6,997 bases of DNA, taken from the NCBI GenBank assembly GCA_023386395.1, contig JAEWJV010000090.1, forward strand, positions 1-6,997. Direction: 5' to 3'. Of this stretch, positions 1-5,985 are shown piece by piece (positions within the stretch are counted from its first letter, which is position 1; each line of letters starts with the position of its first letter). The DNA comes from Bacteroidota bacterium (lineage in GTDB: Bacteria > Bacteroidota > Bacteroidia > Chitinophagales > Chitinophagaceae). The notes below the pieces were generated by a model. The model worked only from the letters and a program-made list of their open reading frames with translations. It had not been told where the DNA came from and ran no database searches. The position numbers were made by a program, and so were the translations under genes.

Positions 1-1624
1 GTTTGGATACATCCCGGTAGGTAACGCCATCAATGGGATCTGCCGGTGATGTTATGTAAAAACTTACATCCAATATCCCGTCTTCATTAAGGTCCATCGG
101 CTTGTCAATAGAAGGCACATATATGCCATTCCATTTGTCGGTCAACAGCTCTCCATGTTTCCAGCGTACCAGGTCGTAAAAGCGAAAACCTTCCAGCGTC
201 AGCTCTATACCGCGGTCGCGCCTTATTTCCATTATTACAGGATCTGAGATATCACTGTAGTAATTATCATGCATATAAGGATCAAGTGCTGTTGGTAAAG
301 TTGCAGTGCCTGTGGTTATCCCGGCCCTTTGGCGCAGTGCACCAACAGTGGCGGCCCAGTCTGCATCGGTTATAGTGCCCAGTTCGGCTTTGGCTTCAGC
401 ATAATTCAACAGGATTTCCGCGTAGCGCATTAAACAAACGGAGTTAGTGTTGTATGCGCCGGCGTCATAATACATATCGTCAAGGCACCATTTTATGGGC
501 TGGTAACCTGTATACACATAAGAAAATACAGGCGGCCCCGGAATAACCGTTCCATTGGTTACACGTTTATAGTCACCCATGCGGATGGTTTGCTGCAAAC
601 GCAGGTCACGGCTTTTAACTTCATTGGCAAATGTAACCGTATCATGACCCGGAATATCTGTAAACCTAGAACCGTCCCGCATTAAATAAGTATTGATAAA
701 CTTGCGGATAAAACTAAACCTTGAACCATACGTGGAGCTTGTAAAATACCAGTTGGCATCATTGTATTTAGCCAGCGATGTGCTGGTAACATCTGCCAGC
801 ATTATTTCACTGGCCACAGGCGCTGCGCTGACAAAAAGATTGCGGTAAGATAAACTATCACCGGCCGTATTCAGGCGGTATATGTTTGCGTCCATTACTG
901 TTTTGGCGGCATCGGCGGCCTGCTGTAATAAGCCATTTGCTGTTGATTGCAAACCATACGATGTTTGATACTTGCGGAAGGTGCCTTCAAACAAACATAC
1001 CCTGGATTTAAAACCATAAACAATGTATTTTGTAATCGTGCTCCTTGTATCATCATCTGTATTAATGATATGCGCTGCGGCAAAATCAAGATCGGCAATA
1101 ATAGAATCTGTAATAAGCGTTCTTGCATCGCGGCCGGCAAACAGGGCAGGATCATCTACTGCAAGGGGCTGGTTTATCCACGGCACATCGCCAAAGCGCT
1201 TCATCTTCTCAAAATAAAAATAAGCGCGGAAGAACCTGGCGATGCCAAGATAATTATCCCTTATTTCCTGCGGGATATTCTGGTTAGTACAATTCTCAAT
1301 AAAATAATTGATGTTACGCAAATCGTTCCAGTCCCAGCCTGTGCCCTGCCTTGATGTATAGCCGCCTTCCCGCAAAAAATCGCTCACAGAACTGGTGGCG
1401 CCGTAATCAGACATATTACAATCTGTTCTGAAAGGCGTATTGATATCAGGCAGTATATTATAGAACGAATTTGTATATAATTTCAAACCATCCTCGCTGC
1501 TGAATATAGCTTCCCGGTCGGCAGTGCTTTCCGGCGTTTGATCAAGATTTTTTGTGCACGATGTAAATACTGCAGCAAGCATTAATACACTGCAAAGCTG
1601 TTTGATATATTGATTGATTTTCAT
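1..1624 (-). CDS. susD: SusD/RagB-family outer-membrane lipoprotein, partial (3' end beyond left edge)
   Basis: This is the surface-exposed substrate-binding lipoprotein that forms the hinged lid over its SusC transporter and hands over captured glycan or other oligomers. The frame is open from the ATG at 1624 down to base 2, giving 541 residues; the C-terminus and stop codon lie outside the window. The N-terminus is a lipoprotein signal: a basic start, a hydrophobic stretch at residues 10-20, then a lipobox ending in Cys23 (FTSC). Family signatures are visible in order: the SusD-like N-terminal motif FRAYFYFEKMKRFGDVPW (132-149), the helical segment LMRYAEILLNYAEAKAELG (398-416), and the RagB/SusD signature IRRDRGIELTLEGFRFYDLVRW (467-488). 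A DLNEDGILD loop (511-519) resembles a calcium-binding DxNxDG motif. The family usually runs 500-650 residues, so only a short tail should be missing. The start lies 11 bases after the susC stop, with no Shine-Dalgarno sequence, as is normal in Bacteroidota. The family call is firm. 'SusD' is a family label; starch is not implied as substrate. Confidence 0.95.
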   Translation of the reverse strand, partial: MKINQYIKQLCSVLMLAAVFTSCTKNLDQTPESTADREAIFSSEDGLKLYTNSFYNILPDINTPFRTDCNMSDYGATSSVSDFLREGGYTSRQGTGWDWNDLRNINYFIENCTNQNIPQEIRDNYLGIARFFRAYFYFEKMKRFGDVPWINQPLAVDDPALFAGRDARTLITDSIIADLDFAAAHIINTDDDTRSTITKYIVYGFKSRVCLFEGTFRKYQTSYGLQSTANGLLQQAADAAKTVMDANIYRLNTAGDSLSYRNLFVSAAPVASEIMLADVTSTSLAKYNDANWYFTSSTYGSRFSFIRKFINTYLMRDGSRFTDIPGHDTVTFANEVKSRDLRLQQTIRMGDYKRVTNGTVIPGPPVFSYVYTGYQPIKWCLDDMYYDAGAYNTNSVCLMRYAEILLNYAEAKAELGTITDADWAATVGALRQRAGITTGTATLPTALDPYMHDNYYSDISDPVIMEIRRDRGIELTLEGFRFYDLVRWKHGELLTDKWNGIYVPSIDKPMDLNEDGILDVSFYITSPADPIDGVTYRDVSK

Positions 1625-1635
1625 TGTAAGCTGTT

Positions 1636-4600
1636 TTAGAAAGTGACAGAAATACCTGCTGTAAAGCTTTTTAATATCGGGTAGTTATTACCGTTGCCGT
1701 TATTAGAATTCCCGGTGAGGATAATATCTGATTTGCCAATGCTCTCCACATCTATATCGCGGGTAATTTTATACAGCGGGGAAGAAGACCAGAGGTTTTC
1801 GCCCGATAGGTAAACCCTTGCATCGGTGAGATGTATTTTTGAAAGCAGGCTTTTAGGCAATGAATATCCGATCTGCACATTCTTTAAGCGTATGTAACGT
1901 GCATTTTGCAGGTATTTGGTTTGCTTAACATTCAATTCCCTGCCGGTTCCCTGCGCCACATAACCCCTGTATCTCGGGAAGTAAGCGTTGGGATTCGATT
2001 CAGACCAGATTTTGTTAACCTGCGATTGGAAAATATAATTATACGGCCTGTTGTATTGTCCCCAGAAAAGGTCTGCCTCGCTGCCTGGCCACCAGTCCTG
2101 CTTGCCCACGCCCTGGAAGAAAATGCTGAAAAAGAAATTGCTGTATTCCGCACCGGCCGTAATGCCATAGCTATAGCGTGGAGTGGAATTGCCTATTATG
2201 GAAAGGTCACCCGGGTCGCTGAGTGTATTGGTGCCATTGTTTATAACACCGTCGCCGTTAAGATCTTTAAATTTTATATCGCCGGGTAAAAACTGGCCTG
2301 TATTGGAAGCTTTGATAAAAGACTGGGCAGCTGCAGCTTTATCCACATCGGCAGCCGTCCAGTAACCATCATTTGTGTAGCCCCATATTTCGCCAAGTTT
2401 TTCGCCTGCATAGTGGTCCGTCAAATTGCCCTGGTCATTATTATAACTTAATATGGTGGCTGAATAATCCGACATCCAGAAGCCAATATTATAATGAAAA
2501 GGTTTGCTGCCGATATTAATGTTATCCTGCCAGCTTATGTTCGCTTCCCAACCTCTTGTTTTCATGTCGGCGTAGTTTCCCTTTGGTTCATCAGCACCAA
2601 ATACAGCAGGCAATGTTTGGCTGGTGGTGAACATGTCTGTTGTTTTACGTTCATATATATCCGCCGTAAAGTTTAGCCTGTTTGAAAGCATGCTGAGATC
2701 AAGGCCAAGATCGGCTGTGGTTGAAGTTTCCCATGTTAATCCATCAGGCAAAACCGCCGGGGCGCTGGTATATTGCGGCAGCACGCCGTTTATAACACGG
2801 GAGCTTTGATTAATCATTAGCTGCTCCTGGAATGCATAAGAGTTGATATTTCCGTTACCCAAAGAGCCATAAGAACCTCTTATTTTTAAATCGGTGATAA
2901 ACTTTGGCGATACATGCCAGAAAGATTCTTTTGATACGCGCCACCCGGCAGATATGGAAGGAAAGAATGCATAGCGCTGGTTTGACGGGAATTTTGACGA
3001 ACCATCATAACGGCCATTTACTTCAACCAGGTACCTGTCTTTATAAGAATAGTTCACCCGGAAGAAACCGCCCAGTATGGCCCATTTTTCATAAGCCGCA
3101 CCTGTATTGATGCTTTGGCCTAAAGCCAGGTTAAGGTTATTGGCATCAGGAAAAATCAGCCCGTTTCTTTGTGTTACTGTACTGTTATATACAGATTGTT
3201 CATAGTTATATCCTATCAATCCTTTCAAGTAATGATCGTTAAAAGTGTTTTCGTATTCAGCATAAAGATTGGCTGCATTGTAATCGGTGTTGCCTATGGT
3301 TTTGGTAATATCATTTGTTGTTGTGCCAACGTAATTTATTACACCCGGTGCATTGCTGTACGGAACAGGTACTCTTTTTCTTGTTTGATCGGTATTGTTC
3401 TTTTGAAAAGTAAAATCGCCTTTAATCCGTAAATGATTACCGGCAACTTTGGCTACAAAACCTGTTGTGTTTTTAAAGAACTCATCTAACAAATCAATAC
3501 CATTCTTTCCATATACAAAATCGCCTACGGTATAAGCTGCAGAGAAGGTAAGTGTTCCGTCTGGATTGAATAACATGGAGGAGGGATGGCCTTCATCAGC
3601 AAGGTTGCGCCATATACCGCCACCTTCACCTACGTTTAAAGGGTTATGATACTTGCGCCTGTTATACATGGTGGTATTTGTAACCTGCAGCCAGGGTGTT
3701 AATTGTACTGAGCCCTTTGCGGTGAAATTGTACATATCATAATCATCGGGGTTATAATTGAAAATGCCATCCTGGTTATAATAACGGCCCGTTATATAAA
3801 AGCTGGTTTTTTCACTGCTGCCCGAAACAGAAACATTCTGGTCCATTGCAAACGTGTTGTCTTTGTATAACAGATCATACCAGTCTGTGTTGCCATAATA
3901 TACATAATTACCCTCGGGCCCAACTTCTACTTTTGGTAAGGAAGGATCTGCATTTCTTTTGGCATATTCTTCAATATAGCCCTGGGAATATGGCTGTGTT
4001 TTATTGATGTTTTGCGGCGTTTGGGAATAATCATTCCATGCGCTCCAGGAAGAATCAAACATCAGTGCATATTGATAACCGTTTGAAACAATATCCGGAA
4101 CGGTGGTTGGCCTTTTTAATGAATAATTGGAAGAATAGGTAACGCTTACCTTTTCTTTTGAAGGTGTTTTTGTTGTAATTAATACAACGCCATAAGCGGC
4201 GCGTGCACCATAAATAGCAGCCGATGATGCATCTTTCAATACGCTCACGGAAGCAATATCGTTTGGATTAAGCAAACTTGGATCGCCCTGCACGCCATCA
4301 ATCAATACCAAAGCATTACCACCCTGGCCTATTGACGTGTTACCGCGGATATTGTAAGCTGCCGATGAGTAAGGTTTACCATCTGGCGGTATAAGATTAA
4401 GATTAGGCACCACGCCCTGCAGGCCTTGTGTAATGTTTGATAAAGAACGGTTCTTTAATACTTCACCGGAGGTTTGTGCTACGGCGCCGGTTAAATTCTC
4501 TTTCTTTTGCGTACCATAACCTACCACCACCACATCGTTCAACTGCGATGAAGATTGATCAGTTAACTGTGCATCAATAGTAACTGACTGGCCTGCATTA

Positions 4601-4896
4601 AGCTGATAATTATTCACTGTTTTGGTGGTATAACCAACATAAGAAAAGCTGAAAGTATAAGGCCCGCCGGCGGGCAGGCTTTTAAATTCATAATGTCCGA
4701 GGCTGTCTGTTATAAGACCGGTAGAAAAGCCTGTACTTGCATTCTTTACAGTAACCGCGGCACCTGAGACCGGACTGCCGTTTTCATTTTGAACAACGCC
4801 TGCAACTGCAGCGCTGGTTTGTTGTGCATTTATCGGGTTTGTAATTGCCAGCAGGCATATTACAAATGCACAAATAGCATGTAAGTTTTTCATCAT
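1636..4896 (-). CDS. susC: SusC/RagA-family TonB-linked outer-membrane transporter
   Basis: This is a 22-strand-type outer-membrane barrel that imports substrate delivered by its SusD partner, energised by TonB-ExbBD encoded elsewhere. It has 1086 residues, a normal length. It opens with a Sec signal peptide (residues 1-24, cleavage expected after NA before QQ). A carboxypeptidase-regulatory-like beta-sandwich follows (about 30-112, with GHYEFKSLPAG and SYVGY). Next comes the TonB-box region DVVVVGYGTQKK (121-132) and the plug (about 133-247), with the family motifs LVLIDGVQGD (196-205) and VLKDASSAAIYGARAAYGV (219-237). The rest is barrel, ending in the terminal aromatic ISVTF expected for assembly by BamA. 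A DLNGDGVIN loop lies at 878-886, and an N/G-rich run sits just before the last strand. There is no STN domain ahead of the carboxypeptidase-like domain, so sigma/anti-sigma signalling through this protein is unlikely. Two ATGs are adjacent (4896 and 4893) and either could be used; no Shine-Dalgarno is seen. It is the first gene of the operon with susD. The substrate is unknown. Confidence 0.97.
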   Translation of the reverse strand: MMKNLHAICAFVICLLAITNPINAQQTSAAVAGVVQNENGSPVSGAAVTVKNASTGFSTGLITDSLGHYEFKSLPAGGPYTFSFSYVGYTTKTVNNYQLNAGQSVTIDAQLTDQSSSQLNDVVVVGYGTQKKENLTGAVAQTSGEVLKNRSLSNITQGLQGVVPNLNLIPPDGKPYSSAAYNIRGNTSIGQGGNALVLIDGVQGDPSLLNPNDIASVSVLKDASSAAIYGARAAYGVVLITTKTPSKEKVSVTYSSNYSLKRPTTVPDIVSNGYQYALMFDSSWSAWNDYSQTPQNINKTQPYSQGYIEEYAKRNADPSLPKVEVGPEGNYVYYGNTDWYDLLYKDNTFAMDQNVSVSGSSEKTSFYITGRYYNQDGIFNYNPDDYDMYNFTAKGSVQLTPWLQVTNTTMYNRRKYHNPLNVGEGGGIWRNLADEGHPSSMLFNPDGTLTFSAAYTVGDFVYGKNGIDLLDEFFKNTTGFVAKVAGNHLRIKGDFTFQKNNTDQTRKRVPVPYSNAPGVINYVGTTTNDITKTIGNTDYNAANLYAEYENTFNDHYLKGLIGYNYEQSVYNSTVTQRNGLIFPDANNLNLALGQSINTGAAYEKWAILGGFFRVNYSYKDRYLVEVNGRYDGSSKFPSNQRYAFFPSISAGWRVSKESFWHVSPKFITDLKIRGSYGSLGNGNINSYAFQEQLMINQSSRVINGVLPQYTSAPAVLPDGLTWETSTTADLGLDLSMLSNRLNFTADIYERKTTDMFTTSQTLPAVFGADEPKGNYADMKTRGWEANISWQDNINIGSKPFHYNIGFWMSDYSATILSYNNDQGNLTDHYAGEKLGEIWGYTNDGYWTAADVDKAAAAQSFIKASNTGQFLPGDIKFKDLNGDGVINNGTNTLSDPGDLSIIGNSTPRYSYGITAGAEYSNFFFSIFFQGVGKQDWWPGSEADLFWGQYNRPYNYIFQSQVNKIWSESNPNAYFPRYRGYVAQGTGRELNVKQTKYLQNARYIRLKNVQIGYSLPKSLLSKIHLTDARVYLSGENLWSSSPLYKITRDIDVESIGKSDIILTGNSNNGNGNNYPILKSFTAGISVTF

Positions 4897-4933
4897 AATG
4901 GTTCATTTGATTTTTGGGCAATACAATACATGT

Positions 4934-4952
4934 CCGCCTTTAGCGGCCTTTA
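4934..4952 (-). repeat. Small GC hairpin and 10-base-phased repeat in the susC leader
   Basis: The plus strand has CCGC (4934-4937) and GCGG (4943-4946) around a five-base loop, which would fold as a short stem in the susC leader RNA about 38-50 bases before the start codon. Overlapping it, GCCTTTA occurs at 4936-4942 and again at 4946-4952, exactly ten bases apart. Both are short and could be chance. The G+C-rich patch does stand out from its A+T-rich surroundings. Confidence 0.35.
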
Positions 4953-4988
4953 AATTTGGATAAAACAAGCAGGTACAGACAAAAGGTT

Positions 4989-5002
4989 CTTTTCCAGAAA
5001 AG
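4989..5002. repeat. 14-base palindrome CTTTTC-CA-GAAAAG
   Basis: The six-base arms are perfectly complementary with a two-base centre, the geometry of a dimer operator and not of an RNA hairpin. It lies about 95-105 bases upstream of the susC start, where a regulator of the uptake operon could bind. The arms are low in complexity, so chance occurrence is plausible. Confidence 0.35.
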
Positions 5003-5004
5003 GA

Positions 5005-5035
5005 TAAGCAAGCTACAAGTCTAAGCTGATGCTTA
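5005..5035 (-). repeat. Inverted repeat able to form a bulged hairpin upstream of susC
   Basis: TAAGCA (5005-5010) pairs with TGCTTA (5030-5035), and AGCT (5011-5014) with AGCT (5024-5027). This gives ten base pairs with a two-base bulge (5028-5029) and a nine-base loop. It sits directly beside the 14-base palindrome, about 110-140 bases from the susC start. It could be a leader-RNA hairpin if transcription starts further upstream, or an operator pair. There is no U-run after the stem on the minus strand, so it is not a canonical terminator. Confidence 0.4.
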
Positions 5036-5109
5036 CAAATTTTTTTGTCTTGAATATGATTGCTTTATAACCGTGAACGGAATGCTTGCATTGCTGTGTA
5101 ATTTGCTCC

Positions 5110-5249
5110 TTTATGCGCTTTGTTTAAGCGGTGCGAAACTATGATTTGATATGCTTTGGTATATTACCAAATTGTAAATTCAATAGCATATACCAGGAGA
5201 TGAAGTATGCATAAGGTTTATAAGGACATAAAAAAATAAAGCGCATAAA
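5110..5249. repeat. 140-base block framed by 16-base inverted repeats
   Basis: The 16 bases TTTATGCGCTTTGTTT (5110-5125) reappear as the reverse complement at 5234-5249 with one difference (15 of 16, the mismatch being a G-T pair). A block framed by inverted ends could be a small non-autonomous element (MITE-like) or two oppositely oriented copies of a regulator site, one facing each divergent gene. No target-site duplication is visible next to the arms, which weakens the mobile-element reading. The inverted repeat itself is plain in the sequence; its role is not known. Confidence 0.5.
5155..5171. promoter_or_regulatory. Perfect 7+7 palindrome TTTGGTA-tat-TACCAAA
   Basis: All seven arm pairs match around a three-base centre, typical of a helix-turn-helix dimer operator. 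It lies inside the 140-base inverted-repeat block. Its central GGTATAT (5158-5164) is also complementary to ATATACC at 5188-5194, so if transcribed the same segment could pair two ways. No regulator gene is in the window to assign it to. Confidence 0.4.
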
Positions 5250-5256
5250 AATAAAA

Positions 5257-5280
5257 GTTGTACCTCAATTGAAGTACACC
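5257..5280. promoter_or_regulatory. 24-base imperfect palindrome, candidate operator
   Basis: The sequence is symmetric about 5268/5269 with a CAATTG core and half-sites of the form GTAC-C/T-TCAA; ten of twelve base pairs match. The length and symmetry suit a dimeric transcription factor. It lies about 150 bases before the chosen tag start and about 360 before susC, so either gene could be the target. The assignment as an operator is inference from symmetry alone. Confidence 0.4.
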
Positions 5281-5430
5281 TCTTTCAACGCTTATTTCTT
5301 TTAATTTCTATTCTTCACGTTAGTAAAGAATAACAGATTATAGAGAATCATCGTTTGTAAATATGTTCACAATATCATGCCAAACAATAACTCTAAACCA
5401 GTATTTTTATTTTTCTATAATACAATTTTT

Positions 5431-5970
5431 ATGAGCTATTGCAGTTATGTTGCCGGGTTAAATAACGATAATGTTCACAAGTATTACCACGATAAAGAAT
5501 ATGGCTTTCCGCTTACAGATGATGATGAATTATTTGCCCGCCTCGTGCTTGAAATTAACCAGGCCGGCTTAAGCTGGACAACCATACTGAACAAAAAAGA
5601 TAACTTCTTTAAAGCTTATGATAATTTCAATGTAAAGAAAGTTGCAAAATATAATCAAAAGAAAATAGATGCTTTGCTGAATGATGCAGGCATTATTCGC
5701 AACCGTTTAAAAATTAATGCGGCTATTGAAAATGCCAAAAAAATACTGGAGATACAAAAAGAGCACGGGTCGTTTAAAAAATGGCTTGATAAAAATCATC
5801 CGTTAACAAAAGAAGAATGGGTGAAGCTTTTTAAAAAGCATTTCAGGTTTACCGGTGGTGAAATTGTAAACGAATTTTTAATGAGCGCCGGCTATTTGCC
5901 GGGTGCCCATACAGAAGATTGCCCTGTTTATAAAAAGATAATAAAACTTAAACCGGTATGGCTGAAATAA
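5431..5970 (+). CDS. tag: DNA-3-methyladenine glycosylase I
   Basis: This base-excision repair enzyme removes 3-methyladenine from alkylated DNA, leaving an abasic site. The 179-residue product is close to the usual Tag length. Family features are all present. Zinc ligands Cys4 and His20 lie near the N-terminus, and His160 with Cys164 (HTEDC) near the C-terminus, matching the zinc snap known from E. coli Tag. The active-site block LEINQAGLSW (40-49) contains Glu41 and Trp49, the counterparts of E. coli Glu38 and Trp46. The helical motif DAGIIRNRLKI follows in mid-protein. The frame is open to an earlier ATG at 5377, but that adds a hydrophobic 18-residue tail foreign to Tag. The start at 5431 puts MSYC at the N-terminus, where the first zinc ligand belongs. 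There is no Shine-Dalgarno, only A/T-rich leader. The gene appears monocistronic and ends 15 bases from the convergent gene's stop, leaving no room for a terminator. It is noticeably more A+T-rich than the sus genes. Confidence 0.96.
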   Translation: MSYCSYVAGLNNDNVHKYYHDKEYGFPLTDDDELFARLVLEINQAGLSWTTILNKKDNFFKAYDNFNVKKVAKYNQKKIDALLNDAGIIRNRLKINAAIENAKKILEIQKEHGSFKKWLDKNHPLTKEEWVKLFKKHFRFTGGEIVNEFLMSAGYLPGAHTEDCPVYKKIIKLKPVWLK

Positions 5971-5985
5971 ACATCCTGTAACTTA

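Larger units (their letters stand above)
4897..5430. other. Divergent intergenic region between susC and tag
   Basis: These 534 bases carry no credible coding frame; the only in-frame ATGs give trivial peptides or a poorly conserved extension of tag. The region is A+T-rich and must hold the promoters for susC (leftward) and tag (rightward). I searched both strands for the Bacteroidota promoter form (TTG about 20 bases before TAnnTTTG) and found no convincing match. It is, however, unusually rich in dyad symmetry, listed as separate features. I recognise no riboswitch, tRNA or small RNA. Confidence 0.8.

Noticed and set aside
947..1354. Plus-strand open frames within 947-1354
   Set aside because: They lie antisense to the well-supported susD frame and resemble no protein family.
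1906..3432. Several open frames of 60-127 codons on the plus strand, and one on the minus strand, inside susC
   Set aside because: All overlap the conserved susC coding sequence in other frames, and none has a recognisable motif.
5016..5023. TAGACTTG on the minus strand as a Bacteroidota -7 element for susC
   Set aside because: It matches TAnnTTTG at five of six fixed bases, but the only nearby TTG upstream is about 12 bases away, well short of the usual 17-23 spacing.
5165..5175. TACAATTTG on the minus strand as a -7 element
   Set aside because: It has three bases instead of two between TA and TTTG, and no TTG at a suitable distance.
5110..5249. Confident call of a MITE or insertion-sequence remnant
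   Set aside because: No target-site duplication flanks the arms and no transposase fragment is present; kept only as an inverted-repeat block.
5377..5430. Upstream in-frame ATG extending Tag by 18 residues
   Set aside because: The extension is hydrophobic and unlike any Tag N-terminus. The zinc-ligand cysteine belongs at position 4, which only the start at 5431 gives.
5971..5985. Bidirectional terminator between tag and the convergent M19-like gene
   Set aside because: The gap is only 15 bases and shows no stem or T-run.
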